Origin: an uncultured Synechococcus sp.
GTDB taxonomy: Bacteria; Cyanobacteriota; Cyanobacteriia; PCC-6307; Cyanobiaceae
Direction of reading: 5' to 3'
Length of the DNA stretch: 64,000 bases
NCBI GenBank assembly: GCA_949373155.1
Contig: CASICK010000001.1
Location: forward strand, 186,001 to 250,000
This document shows, piece after piece, positions 1-9,044 of this stretch. The translations under genes were made by a program, and so were the position numbers. The notes under the pieces were generated by a model that saw only the letters and a list, made by a program, of their open reading frames with translations, did not search any database and was not told where the DNA came from. The stretch's first letter is position 1. Each line of letters starts with the position of its first letter.

Positions 1-200
1 GCAGCTGAGTTCACCAGACAGGTTCCGTCTCGGTCAGCAATGGTGGCGGCTGCACCGGGAGTGAGTGCCAGTTGATCAGTGAGGCCAGATTGCTGAAGTC
101 TTTGCATCAAAGGCCAGGCCCTCGAGGACAGACCTAGGGCCAATCGCCTGGCAGCGAACGGAGGAGAGGAGTCGTTCAGGACAGGAGTTTCGGAGGTCAA
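1..200 (-). CDS. cobJ: Probable cobalamin biosynthesis protein, CobJ/CbiG-like, N-terminal fragment
   Basis: An open frame of 66 codons begins at a TTG and runs off the window edge. It reads like the N terminus of a CbiG-type domain (ARRLALGLSSRAWPLMQRL near residues 16-34). From memory, picocyanobacteria carry a CbiG-CobJ (precorrin-3B C17-methyltransferase) gene near psaA, which supports the call by context. The TTG shares bases with the stop of the upstream gene (TTGA overlap), which suggests translational coupling. The methyltransferase domain would lie outside the window, so the identification is tentative. Confidence 0.45.
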   Translation of the reverse strand, partial: MTSETPVLNDSSPPFAARRLALGLSSRAWPLMQRLQQSGLTDQLALTPGAAATIADRDGTCLVNSA

Positions 201-1666
201 CGCTGGGTGCCATCGGGGTTCAATAGCTCCCGGGCTGATCCTCCCAGGGTGCTGGTTGGAGAAATTCTTTCTGGTTCGATGCTGATGATCGGTGCCCTTG
301 ATGGGGTTTGGGGTTCCGGGGCGATGGGCTTGCTGGGTTCAGGTGAGGGTTCCGGAGGAGTCCCTTCTTTTGGAATGGGGACTTCTGCTGTGTCATCGCC
401 TGTATCTGGCAATGCTTCTTCTGGCAATGACGTTGTTCTCGTTGCGTTTGTCTTCAAATTCTCGAGCTCAGCGAGCTCTTCCCCCACCGCTTCTCTGTCC
501 AGAACCTTTTCATCTTTGCCTTGTTCACCCATGGCTTTTTCATCCACAGCCTCTTCATCCACAGCCTTTCCGTCTGTGGCGTCTTCCTTAAAGGCTTGCT
601 CCTTTGGAGTCGCGGTCTCGGCGCCTTGCGCTTCAAGGATGTCTTCTTCACTCACGAACTCTTGCGTTGCGCTCGTTTCTTCAGGCTTGGCTTCACCCAG
701 CAAACGGGCTATCTGAATGTCATTAAGGCTTGATTGCAACCAGATCGGTTTTGGGTTCTGCGGCTCAGGGACTGCTCTTAATTGGTTGTTGAACATTGGC
801 TCGAGCGATTCACCGATCCCATTCAGCAACTCCATCTGAACGGTGTTGATCCCTTTGCGGTTGTCGATTCCCTGGAGCCAAAGGGCATCCTGCTGGTCCA
901 CCACAAAGCTGTCATCGTTGACCGTGATGCGTAGGCGCCAGCGAGCATCTCCTGCTCTGAGGTTTTGAAGGGGAGCATTCCATACCAACCAATCGAGCAG
1001 CAAAGGGTTTTCACCCCCAAGCTCAGCCGGACTCACCACCGCCAGCCAAGGGGCGTCGCTTTTTGGCTGCGAACCCATCAGGGGCCGAAGCTGATCTACA
1101 GACCAATGCAAGCTGGCACCAGGAGTTTTGACGGCTTCTCCCCAGGGATAGGCCGCATAGGCCGTCAACCTGTGGCTCCCCGGACTCAAGGGGGGGAGTT
1201 CCAGCGTTACTCGGCTGCCGTTGAGTTCACTAAGACGGATTGGTGCTTGGTCATCAACTTGAATTGCGACGTGGGCTCCGAGCCCCAATTCGCGGTCGTT
1301 AGCGAGGGGCCAATCCTCGATTTTCAATTCCAGATTGAGTGGCCCACCCTTGAGTTGGCTCCCATCCAAGGGGCTGATGAGCGAGAGCTGGGGATGATGC
1401 TTGGCGAATGCTTGATGAAGCTGCTGAACCGCTCCAGGTGGCTCCACTTCTCGAAGACGGCCTGATGGGTTTTGGGTAGGAAGATTCGTGCCTTGATTAG
1501 GAGCGGACCCGGAGTTGGGCTGAGTGGCCCAAGGCAGGGGCGGAATGGCCAGCACTGGTTGTCCTGGACCACACAGGAGGATCAGTACGAACAGTGCTGC
1601 GAACCATCGGATGCTTGCGTGTCGCCGGCCCGATTTATCCATGGAGCGGAGAGGATGTGTCGACAT
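197..1666 (-). CDS. Exported protein of unknown function with acidic pentapeptide repeats
   Basis: The frame encodes about 489 residues from the ATG of MSTHPLRSMDK; a GTG 15 bases upstream and the ATG of MDKSGRR are alternatives. Basic residues followed by a hydrophobic stretch (FAALFVLILLCG, about residues 23-34) look like a signal peptide or membrane anchor. The middle (about 90-310) looks like a beta-rich folded region with repeated 'SPLDGSQL / VSPAELGG' type segments. The C-terminal third is low complexity: acidic 5-residue repeats, then a Pro/Glu/Thr-rich tail. I recognise no family. It sits directly upstream of the cobJ-like gene and is divergent from psaA. An envelope protein is a guess from the leader only. 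Confidence 0.75.
   Translation of the reverse strand: MSTHPLRSMDKSGRRHASIRWFAALFVLILLCGPGQPVLAIPPLPWATQPNSGSAPNQGTNLPTQNPSGRLREVEPPGAVQQLHQAFAKHHPQLSLISPLDGSQLKGGPLNLELKIEDWPLANDRELGLGAHVAIQVDDQAPIRLSELNGSRVTLELPPLSPGSHRLTAYAAYPWGEAVKTPGASLHWSVDQLRPLMGSQPKSDAPWLAVVSPAELGGENPLLLDWLVWNAPLQNLRAGDARWRLRITVNDDSFVVDQQDALWLQGIDNRKGINTVQMELLNGIGESLEPMFNNQLRAVPEPQNPKPIWLQSSLNDIQIARLLGEAKPEETSATQEFVSEEDILEAQGAETATPKEQAFKEDATDGKAVDEEAVDEKAMGEQGKDEKVLDREAVGEELAELENLKTNATRTTSLPEEALPDTGDDTAEVPIPKEGTPPEPSPEPSKPIAPEPQTPSRAPIISIEPERISPTSTLGGSARELLNPDGTQR
476..580. repeat. 15-bp tandem repeat, about 7 units, in frame
   Basis: Seven consecutive 15-bp units occupy this stretch. The clearest pair is tttttcatccacagc and ctcttcatccacagc at 536-565. 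On the minus strand they encode pentapeptides of the pattern A-V-D/G-E-E/K: ATDGK, AVDEE, AVDEK, AMGEQ, GKDEK, VLDRE, AVGEE. Unit length is constant while sequence has drifted, as expected of an old in-frame minisatellite. Confidence 0.8.
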
Positions 1667-1883
1667 TCTGAATGGCCCCACTTCTCAGGTCCAGGGCGCT
1701 GACTGAGTATTAATTAGAGAAAGAAAATAAGCGACTTGTTGATAGTTTTTTGTCTTTATTGGAATGTTCTTGCTAGCACCACCTGCAAACCAGACCCCAG
1801 TTGCAGACTGGTTCGCCGCCGGATTGAACCTTTGTAACTCGATGATGGTTTAGGCCCTCTCGCGACCCTATGCTCAAAACAGC

Positions 1884-1974
1884 GGTCCCCTCTTTGGGGC
1901 CCAAAGCACCAGTGATAGCCAGGGATTTCCTGGCTTGAGCTGGCGCCCGGCCAAAGCCTTCGGGCTATGGCCGG
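1884..1974 (+). promoter_or_regulatory. Serial hairpins in the psaA upstream/leader region
   Basis: Three inverted repeats follow each other. Positions 1884-1890 (ggtcccc) pair with 1896-1902 around tcttt, with one internal mismatch. Positions 1917-1923 (agccagg) pair perfectly with 1929-1935 around a 5-base loop. Positions 1947-1953 and 1955-1958 pair with 1968-1974 and 1963-1966, capped by a TTCG tetraloop with one internal A-A mismatch. The last ends 73 bases before the psaA ATG. Whether all lie in the transcript depends on the start site, which I cannot see. The AT-rich stretch at 1707-1760 could hold promoters for psaA and the divergent gene. Confidence 0.55.
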
Positions 1975-2047
1975 GGCCCCGGCGAACTGTCCGGTTCACC
2001 GGAGGGGTGGCCCTCCACCTCGATCCCGTCCCTCGAGGAACGACTCG

Positions 2048-4351
2048 ATGACCATTAGCCCACCAGAGCGTGGGAGCACCGCGAAGAGCCAAGTCGAAAA
2101 GGTTGACAATCCAGCAACCTTTGAATTGTTCGGCAAGCCCGGACATTTCGACCGATCTCTCGCGAAAGGCCCCAAGACCACAACCTGGGTTTGGAACCTC
2201 CACGCCAACGCTCACGATTTCGATAGTCATACGAGTGACCTTGAAGAGGTTTCTCGGAAGATCTTTAGTGCTCACTTCGGCCATTTGGCCGTGATCTTCA
2301 TCTGGCTAAGCGGCGCCTTCTTCCACGGAGCCCGCTTCTCCAACTTCTCCGGCTGGCTCGCCGATCCCACCCACGTGAAGCCAAGTGCTCAGGTGGTGTG
2401 GCCCGTGTTTGGCCAGGAGATTCTCAACGGTGATATGGGTGCCGGTTTCCAAGGCATTCAGATCACTTCTGGCCTCTTTCACGTCTGGCGTGCATGGGGC
2501 ATCACCAATGAGACCCAGCTGATGTCGCTTGCCATCGGCGCTCTGGTGATGGCCGGTCTCATGCTCAATGCCGGTGTGTTCCACTATCACAAGGCAGCTC
2601 CCAAGCTCGAGTGGTTCCAGAATGTTGAGTCGATGCTCAACCACCACTTGGCAGGTTTGCTCGGTCTCGGTTCACTCTCATGGACCGGTCACCTTCTGCA
2701 TGTTTCTCTGCCGACGACCAAGTTGATGGATGCCATCGACGCCGGCCAACCGCTGGTGCTCAATGGCAAGACCATTGCTTCTGTCGCAGACATTCCACTG
2801 CCCCACGAATTCTTTAACCAGGATTTGATCGCGCAGCTTTATCCAGGATTCGGTGCCGGTATTGGTGCCTTCTTCTCTGGTGATTGGGCTGCATACAGCG
2901 ACTTCCTGACCTTTAAAGGTGGAATTAATCCAGTCACAGGAAGCATGTGGATGAGCGATATCGCTCATCACCACCTAGCCATTGCGGTGCTGTTCATCGT
3001 TGCTGGTCACATGTACCGCACGAACTGGGGCATCGGGCACTCCATCAAGGAGATCCTCGAAGGTCAGAAGGGTGATCCCCTCCTGTTCCCTGCAACCAAG
3101 GGACATGACGGACTCTTTGAGTTCATGACGACCTCTTGGCACGCTCAGTTGGGTGTCAACTTGGCCATGCTCGGTTCGCTGAGCATCATCGTGGCCCAGC
3201 ACATGTATGCGATGCCTCCGTATCCATACATGGCGATTGACTACCCGACTCAGATCGGACTGTTCACCCACCACATGTGGATCGGTGGTTTCCTAATCGT
3301 TGGCGCTGCTGCTCACGCAGCCATCGCCATGATTCGCGATTACGACCCTGCCAAGCATGTGGATAACGTGCTCGATCGTGTGCTCAAAGCTCGCGATGCC
3401 CTAATCAGCCACCTGAACTGGGTGTGCATTTGGTTGGGCTTCCATAGCTTTGGCCTTTATATCCACAACGACACAATGCGTGCTCTGGGGCGTCCCCAGG
3501 ACATGTTTAGTGACTCAGCGATCCAGCTGAAGCCTGTGTTCGCTCAGTGGATCCAGGGCTTGCATGCCGGAGCTGCCGGTAGCACTGCTCCTAACGCACT
3601 TGCTGGCGTTAGCGAAGTGTTCAACGGCTCCACGATTGCCGTTGGTGGCAAGGTTGCTGCAGCAGCGATTCCTCTCGGGACCGCTGACTTCATGGTGCAC
3701 CACATCCACGCATTCACGATTCACGTGACTGTGTTGATCCTTCTCAAAGGTGTGCTCTATGCCCGTAGCTCCCGCCTCGTTCCAGACAAAGCAAACCTTG
3801 GCTTCCGCTTCCCTTGCGACGGACCCGGCCGAGGGGGCACCTGTCAGGTGTCTGCTTGGGACCATGTGTTCCTAGGCCTGTTCTGGATGTACAACTCCCT
3901 GTCCATCGTGATTTTCCACTTCAGCTGGAAAATGCAAAGCGATGTTTGGGGAACCGTGAATGCTGATGGCAGTGTCCAACACATCACGAATGGCAACTTC
4001 GCCAACAGTGCAATCACCATTAATGGCTGGCTGCGTGACTACTTGTGGGCTCAGGCTGCGCAGGTAGTCAACAGCTACGGCTCGAGCACCAGTGCCTATG
4101 GCCTGATGTTCCTTGGTGCTCACTTTGTCTGGGCCTTCAGCTTGATGTTCTTGTTCAGTGGCCGCGGCTACTGGCAGGAATTGATTGAGTCCATCGTTTG
4201 GGCTCACAACAAGCTGAAGGTGGCACCTGCCATCCAGCCCCGTGCACTGTCCATCACCCAGGGCCGTGCCGTGGGTGTCGCTCATTACCTCTTGGGCGGC
4301 ATCGCGACCACATGGGCCTTCTTCCACGCCCACATCCTTGTGGTCGGCTGA
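2048..4351 (+). CDS. psaA: Photosystem I P700 apoprotein A1
   Basis: PsaA forms the PSI reaction-centre heterodimer with PsaB in the thylakoid membrane, binding P700, antenna chlorophylls, phylloquinone and the Fx cluster. The frame gives 767 residues, the usual length, from the ATG of [10 protein letters not shown]; the frame stays open 81 bases further upstream but that extension is unlike PsaA. A GAGGAA lies 7 bases before the ATG. The Fx loop [10 protein letters not shown] is present with cysteines at about 590 and 599, and the many membrane-helix His residues are kept (for example [10 protein letters not shown]). psaB follows after 21 bases, so the pair is cotranscribed. Confidence 0.98.
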   Translation: MTISPPERGSTAKSQVEKVDNPATFELFGKPGHFDRSLAKGPKTTTWVWNLHANAHDFDSHTSDLEEVSRKIFSAHFGHLAVIFIWLSGAFFHGARFSNFSGWLADPTHVKPSAQVVWPVFGQEILNGDMGAGFQGIQITSGLFHVWRAWGITNETQLMSLAIGALVMAGLMLNAGVFHYHKAAPKLEWFQNVESMLNHHLAGLLGLGSLSWTGHLLHVSLPTTKLMDAIDAGQPLVLNGKTIASVADIPLPHEFFNQDLIAQLYPGFGAGIGAFFSGDWAAYSDFLTFKGGINPVTGSMWMSDIAHHHLAIAVLFIVAGHMYRTNWGIGHSIKEILEGQKGDPLLFPATKGHDGLFEFMTTSWHAQLGVNLAMLGSLSIIVAQHMYAMPPYPYMAIDYPTQIGLFTHHMWIGGFLIVGAAAHAAIAMIRDYDPAKHVDNVLDRVLKARDALISHLNWVCIWLGFHSFGLYIHNDTMRALGRPQDMFSDSAIQLKPVFAQWIQGLHAGAAGSTAPNALAGVSEVFNGSTIAVGGKVAAAAIPLGTADFMVHHIHAFTIHVTVLILLKGVLYARSSRLVPDKANLGFRFPCDGPGRGGTCQVSAWDHVFLGLFWMYNSLSIVIFHFSWKMQSDVWGTVNADGSVQHITNGNFANSAITINGWLRDYLWAQAAQVVNSYGSSTSAYGLMFLGAHFVWAFSLMFLFSGRGYWQELIESIVWAHNKLKVAPAIQPRALSITQGRAVGVAHYLLGGIATTWAFFHAHILVVG

Positions 4352-4372
4352 CCTACCTGACCTTTCCCTCTA

Positions 4373-6589
4373 ATGGCAACGAAATTTCCTTCGTTTAGCC
4401 AGGGTCTGGCACAGGACCCGACAACCCGCCGCATCTGGTACGGGATCGCCACGGCTCACGACTTCGAGAGCCATGACGGAATGACGGAGGAGAAGCTTTA
4501 CCAAAAGCTCTTCTCCACCCATTTCGGGCATCTCGCCATCATCGGCCTCTGGGTTTCGGGAAACCTGTTCCATATCGCCTGGCAGGGCAACTTCGAGCAG
4601 TGGGTCGCCGACCCACTGCACGTGCGCCCAATCGCTCATGCAATTTGGGATCCCCACTTCGGTCAAGGCGCGATTGACGCCTTTACCCAAGCGGGTGCAT
4701 CCTCCCCAGTGAATATTGCCTACTCAGGCCTCTATCACTGGTTTTACACGATCGGCATGACCACGAATGCCGAGCTGTATCAAGGATCCATCTTCATGAT
4801 GATCCTGTCAGCTTGGGCTCTCTTCGCTGGTTGGCTGCATTTGCAGCCCAAGTTCCGTCCGTCTCTTGCTTGGTTTAAAAACGCCGAATCCCGCCTGAAC
4901 CACCACCTGGCTGTTCTGTTCGGATTCAGCTCCATTGCATGGACCGGTCACCTGGTTCACGTGGCTATTCCTGAGTCCCGTGGTCAGCACGTTGGTTGGG
5001 ACAATTTCCTCAACGTGATGCCTCACCCAGCTGGGCTTGGTCCATTCTTCACCGGAAATTGGGGCGTGTATGCCCAAAATGCTGACACTACCGGTCAGAT
5101 TTTTGGTACCGCTGAAGGATCAGGCACTGCGATCTTGACCTTCCTCGGTGGCTTCCACCCTCAGACCGAAGCCCTATGGCTTACTGATATCGCCCATCAC
5201 CATTTGGCCATCGGCGTGATCTTCGTGATCGCCGGCCACATGTATCGGACGAACTTCGGAATCGGTCACTCCATCCGCGAGATCCTTGAAGCGCACAACC
5301 CACCAACCGGAACTCCCGGCAACTTGGGTGCTGGCCATAAAGGTCTCTACGACACCATCAACAACAGCCTGCACTTCCAGCTTGGTCTTGCTCTCGCCTC
5401 TCTTGGCGTGATCACCAGCTTGGTTGCACAGCACATGTATGCAATGCCGTCGTATGCCTTCATCGCGAAGGACTACACAACCCAGGCAGCGCTATACACC
5501 CATCACCAGTACATCGCCATCTTCTTGATGTGTGGTGCCTTCGCCCACGGTGCGATCTTCTTTATCCGCGATTACGACCCCGAAGCCAACAAGGACAACG
5601 TCCTGGCTCGGATGCTCGAGCACAAAGAAGCGATCATCAGTCACCTGAGCTGGGTCTCCCTTTTCCTGGGCTTTCACACCCTTGGCCTATACGTCCATAA
5701 CGACGTGGTTGTGGCGTTTGGAACGCCTGAGAAGCAGATCTTGGTTGAGCCTGTCTTTGCACAGTTCGTCCAGGCTGCTTCCGGTAAAGCGATTTACGGC
5801 TTTGATGTTCTCCTAGCGAACGCTGGTGGTGCTGCTGCCAACGCCAACGCTGCCTACATGGGCGGTTGGATGGATGCCATCAACGGTGTTCGTGGCAGCA
5901 ACGACTTGTTCCTGCCGATTGGCCCTGGTGACTTCCTTGTTCACCACGCCATCGCTCTAGGTCTCCACACCACCACCCTGATCCTTGTGAAGGGTGCTCT
6001 GGATGCACGTGGATCCAAGTTGATGCCTGACAAGAAGGACTTCGGCTATTCCTTCCCCTGCGACGGCCCTGGCCGTGGCGGTACCTGTGACATCTCTGCC
6101 TGGGACGCTTTCTATCTAGCTGTCTTCTGGGCTCTGAACACAGTGGGTTGGGTCACTTTTTACTGGCACTGGAAGCACCTTGCGATTTGGCAAGGCAACG
6201 TGGCTCAGTTCAACGAGTCCAGTACCTATCTGATGGGCTGGTTCCGCGACTACCTCTGGCTGAACAGTTCACAGCTAATCAATGGCTACAACCCATTTGG
6301 CAGCAACAACCTGGCTGTTTGGTCTTGGATGTTCTTGTTCGGTCACTTGGTTTGGGCGACAGGATTCATGTTCCTGATCTCCTGGCGTGGTTATTGGCAG
6401 GAGCTGATTGAGACCATCGTTTGGGCTCATCAGCGCACTCCTCTGGCCAACATTGTTGGCTGGCGTGACAAGCCTGTGGCTCTCTCGATCGTCCAGGCTC
6501 GTGTTGTGGGTCTTGCTCACTTCACGATCGGGTACATCCTCACGTACGGCGCCTTCTTGATCGCCTCCACATCTGGCAAGTTCGGCTGA
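4373..6589 (+). CDS. psaB: Photosystem I P700 apoprotein A2
   Basis: PsaB is the second half of the PSI core heterodimer and, with PsaA, holds P700, the electron-transfer cofactors and the interpolypeptide Fx cluster. The translation has 738 residues, normal for the family, starting [11 protein letters not shown]. The conserved loop [10 protein letters not shown] provides the two Fx cysteines at about residues 563 and 572. Eleven membrane helices are expected from the family, and the His-rich helix [15 protein letters not shown] is visible. It is second in the psaA-psaB operon and is followed by a clear intrinsic terminator. Confidence 0.98.
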   Translation: MATKFPSFSQGLAQDPTTRRIWYGIATAHDFESHDGMTEEKLYQKLFSTHFGHLAIIGLWVSGNLFHIAWQGNFEQWVADPLHVRPIAHAIWDPHFGQGAIDAFTQAGASSPVNIAYSGLYHWFYTIGMTTNAELYQGSIFMMILSAWALFAGWLHLQPKFRPSLAWFKNAESRLNHHLAVLFGFSSIAWTGHLVHVAIPESRGQHVGWDNFLNVMPHPAGLGPFFTGNWGVYAQNADTTGQIFGTAEGSGTAILTFLGGFHPQTEALWLTDIAHHHLAIGVIFVIAGHMYRTNFGIGHSIREILEAHNPPTGTPGNLGAGHKGLYDTINNSLHFQLGLALASLGVITSLVAQHMYAMPSYAFIAKDYTTQAALYTHHQYIAIFLMCGAFAHGAIFFIRDYDPEANKDNVLARMLEHKEAIISHLSWVSLFLGFHTLGLYVHNDVVVAFGTPEKQILVEPVFAQFVQAASGKAIYGFDVLLANAGGAAANANAAYMGGWMDAINGVRGSNDLFLPIGPGDFLVHHAIALGLHTTTLILVKGALDARGSKLMPDKKDFGYSFPCDGPGRGGTCDISAWDAFYLAVFWALNTVGWVTFYWHWKHLAIWQGNVAQFNESSTYLMGWFRDYLWLNSSQLINGYNPFGSNNLAVWSWMFLFGHLVWATGFMFLISWRGYWQELIETIVWAHQRTPLANIVGWRDKPVALSIVQARVVGLAHFTIGYILTYGAFLIASTSGKFG

Positions 6590-6636
6590 TTCAGTTCAAA
6601 CCTCTGCCTGATTAACGAGCCGTTTCTCAAAGATTC

Positions 6637-6665
6637 ACCCGTCCGGTCTCCCGGGCGGGTTTTTT
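6637..6665 (+). terminator. Rho-independent terminator of psaAB
   Basis: The 10-bp stem acccgtccgg / ccgggcgggt (with G-T wobbles) closes a tctc loop and is followed by a run of six T residues. It lies 47 bases after the psaB stop and points in the direction of psaAB transcription. Confidence 0.9.
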
Positions 6666-6778
6666 ATGTGAATCAACCATCCAGCTAAATAGACATCAAA
6701 AAATCATCAAGCTCAAGAAAAGCTTTGGTCTCATGCATTATTTGATTCTTATGTTCGCTGGTATTGGGGCGTTTTTGT

Positions 6779-7708
6779 TTAATTGCCGCCGCTAAAGGCG
6801 ATGTCCAGCGTGCGCAGGTAAGTGTGTAGCCCCGCATCTTGAATCGGCAGCACGTAGGCATCGGCGCCTGATTCGTTGTGGTGAGAATGCCAATAACCAG
6901 GGGGTGTCACGAAGGCCGCTCCTGGGACCCAATCTTCTCGATGCCCATTGAGAATCATCCCGTTGGTATCGAGCTTCGTGCCGATCATGGTGTAGCAGCC
7001 GGGTTGGCAATCAACAGCGAAATCAAGCGCGATGGATTGGTGCCGGTGGGGTCGCTGTGTCTGGCCAGCAGGCAAGATTCCGAGCATGGCCCAGAGCGTA
7101 TGGGTGATCGTTCGTGTTTGTGGGAAATTGCTGTTGCTGAGCAAAACGCTGACACGGTTGGCGCGTGCACCGTTGGGGCTGTTCGCTATCGCTTCTAAAT
7201 GTTGTTTGATGTCCCGATGGCTGTAGAAGCTTGGCTCAAAGCGAGCTTGAGCTGGTTCAACTCCTAGGTAACGCAGGAGCGGGGCATCATGCACCCAATA
7301 CAGACCTGCTTTTTTGTGAGTGGTGTGAATCGCGTCGCCACCGGCAGGCAGCACCAACATGTCTCCTTTTGACCATTGGAACGTTTGCCCACAGGCTTGC
7401 GTCTCCCCTTCTCCATTCGTGATGAAAAACAGCTGACTTGTCGCAACAGCACTGGTGCGTTGCTCACCAAGGTCGAGGCGCACAAAATTGGCACACAGAG
7501 AGGGACCTGTGGCGGGGCCAGAGCATCCAAGCTGTTCACTCAGATCTAGAGGAAGAACATCACAACCGGTCTGATCAAAAAAATCTGGCGAAAACGCACG
7601 ATAGGGAACCGATGCAATCAGTCCACTCTGTAGAGGGTTTGCAGCGGAGCGGTAATCAAAAAAACGGGTTTGCTCAGATGAGGCCTGATGCAATGTGGGA
7701 GCTACCAA
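6779..7708 (-). CDS. Bicupin-domain protein
   Basis: The 309-residue protein has two beta-sandwich (cupin-like) halves. The first spans about residues 75-155 (GEGETQACGQTFQWSKGDMLVLP). The second spans about 205-290, with PHRHQSIALDF and WHSHHNESGADAYVLP as likely metal-ligand strands. Gentisate dioxygenase-like bicupins have this arrangement, but I cannot assign a substrate. The first half lacks an evident H-x-H, so only the C-terminal site may bind metal. The only plausible start is a TTG, because a stop lies about 12 codons upstream and no ATG or GTG intervenes. It is convergent with psaB and lies downstream of the desaturase on the same strand. Confidence 0.75.
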   Translation of the reverse strand: MVAPTLHQASSEQTRFFDYRSAANPLQSGLIASVPYRAFSPDFFDQTGCDVLPLDLSEQLGCSGPATGPSLCANFVRLDLGEQRTSAVATSQLFFITNGEGETQACGQTFQWSKGDMLVLPAGGDAIHTTHKKAGLYWVHDAPLLRYLGVEPAQARFEPSFYSHRDIKQHLEAIANSPNGARANRVSVLLSNSNFPQTRTITHTLWAMLGILPAGQTQRPHRHQSIALDFAVDCQPGCYTMIGTKLDTNGMILNGHREDWVPGAAFVTPPGYWHSHHNESGADAYVLPIQDAGLHTYLRTLDIAFSGGN

Positions 7709-7837
7709 GGAGTCGACCTCAACGAGATAACTACCTTATCGATAAATAAGATTTGGAATGTATGAGTTTTGTCATTCCTGTAAGCCAGGCTTGGTAAGTC
7801 TGCTGCACTACTGCACATCATGGAAATAGAGGAAGGC

Positions 7838-8974
7838 TTAGGCGAAGGGTGAGACGAGCTCGAGACTATTCCTGTCCCAAAGGATGAGAGAGAAGCAATC
7901 TCCGACCTGAGACAGATAAAGCTTGTGAACGTTATTTACAAGGTGAATATTCGCTTGATGACATTCCTTTAATCGATAATTTGGAATGCGCTCAGAAAGA
8001 TGATGAATATGGTGATAAGCGATATCAGCGGTAAACCAATTCAAAATCTCGGGCATTTGAAGAAAGGAAGATCCAGACATTGCACCGCGGAAATAACTCC
8101 AATTGTCTTCATCACTGGTATAAGATTCGGGGAAATTGTGCTGAATGAAAAAGACGGCAATCATCACCGCTGCGCTACAGCTCATGACTAAGACGTAAAG
8201 GATCCAGAAGTGTGCGTAGCCAATAGAGCTGCCAATCCACCACCACAGCATTCCAACAACTACTGCGTTGGCGATCATGTCTACGCATTCTCCACTTGTG
8301 TAAAAGAAGCTAGACTTATAATTTAAACAAACTTTTTTTGGTGATATCCAGGAGCCAGTTTTCACCATTTTTATGATACTTTTTATAGAGTGACCGATGA
8401 ATTCAAAAAAGCTTAAAAGTAAGGCAAGTCTTGACTTAATGATGAGATAAAAGAATCCACCAGGGAACAGGAGCAATGGATGGCGCAAGACGCGATAGAG
8501 CCATTGCGAACGTGGAGATCGAGCTTCGTATTGCTCGCGTGTGATCAGAGCGGCTGGCCCGCGATAGCGGTCCCAATTTCCGTTGTGTTTGTGATGGAAG
8601 GCGTGTCCTCGTGACCAGGGATGTTGTGGCATGCCGTGAATCAAACTCAACCCGAAGCCAGCAATTCGATTTGACTGCTTGGAACTGAACAGACTCTGAT
8701 GTCCGCAGTCATGCATCAGGGAAAAGCTGCGACTGAGCAGCAGAACCATCAACACCAACAACAAGGGTGTCATCACGATGGCTGTGATGTTGAACGTTGT
8801 TGTCACCGCAGACATCGCAATTGCCACCGCGATGATCGGAATCACGGTGTTCAGGATCTGCCAGCTCGCGATGCGGTCATCACTGGCCATAAAGGGAGCG
8901 AGTTTGAAGTCGATCCGTTTGGGGTAATGACTAGGGTCCATGTCTACGTTCATCGTCTTAGCGGTCGTTGTCAT
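7838..8974 (-). CDS. Membrane fatty acid desaturase
   Basis: The 378-residue product carries the three His boxes of membrane di-iron desaturases: HDCGH at 88-92, HAFHH at 124-128 and HHIHH at 321-325. Hydrophobic segments lie around 42-80, 150-190 and 235-280. Such enzymes insert double bonds into acyl chains of membrane lipids. The substrate position (delta-9, delta-12 or other, including carotenoid or sphingolipid relatives) cannot be read from the sequence. The middle of the gene (about 8280-8440) is clearly more AT-rich than the flanks, which could mean relatively recent acquisition. Its neighbours are the bicupin and the RND pump on the same strand. Confidence 0.85.
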   Translation of the reverse strand: MTTTAKTMNVDMDPSHYPKRIDFKLAPFMASDDRIASWQILNTVIPIIAVAIAMSAVTTTFNITAIVMTPLLLVLMVLLLSRSFSLMHDCGHQSLFSSKQSNRIAGFGLSLIHGMPQHPWSRGHAFHHKHNGNWDRYRGPAALITREQYEARSPRSQWLYRVLRHPLLLFPGGFFYLIIKSRLALLLSFFEFIGHSIKSIIKMVKTGSWISPKKVCLNYKSSFFYTSGECVDMIANAVVVGMLWWWIGSSIGYAHFWILYVLVMSCSAAVMIAVFFIQHNFPESYTSDEDNWSYFRGAMSGSSFLQMPEILNWFTADIAYHHIHHLSERIPNYRLKECHQANIHLVNNVHKLYLSQVGDCFSLILWDRNSLELVSPFA

Positions 8975-9044
8975 GCAGCTTCCACATGGGGTGCAGCAGT
9001 CTGTTTAGTTGTGAACCTATCTCTTTTTTGCTTCAACCGGTTTT

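Noticed and set aside
207..716. Plus-strand Ser-rich frame of 169 codons
   Set aside because: It is the complement of the acidic repeat region of the minus-strand gene; low complexity keeps it open.
1967..2047. Upstream extension of the psaA frame by 27 codons
   Set aside because: It translates the leader hairpins into a sequence unlike PsaA, while [10 protein letters not shown] matches the usual start and has a GAGGAA before it.
3872..4333. Long antisense frame inside psaA
   Set aside because: Strong codon bias in psaA leaves antisense frames open; there is no recognisable protein and psaA is certain.
6733..6795. 20-codon hydrophobic frame after the psaB terminator
   Set aside because: It overlaps the 3' end of the bicupin gene, has no family resemblance and is short enough to arise by chance.
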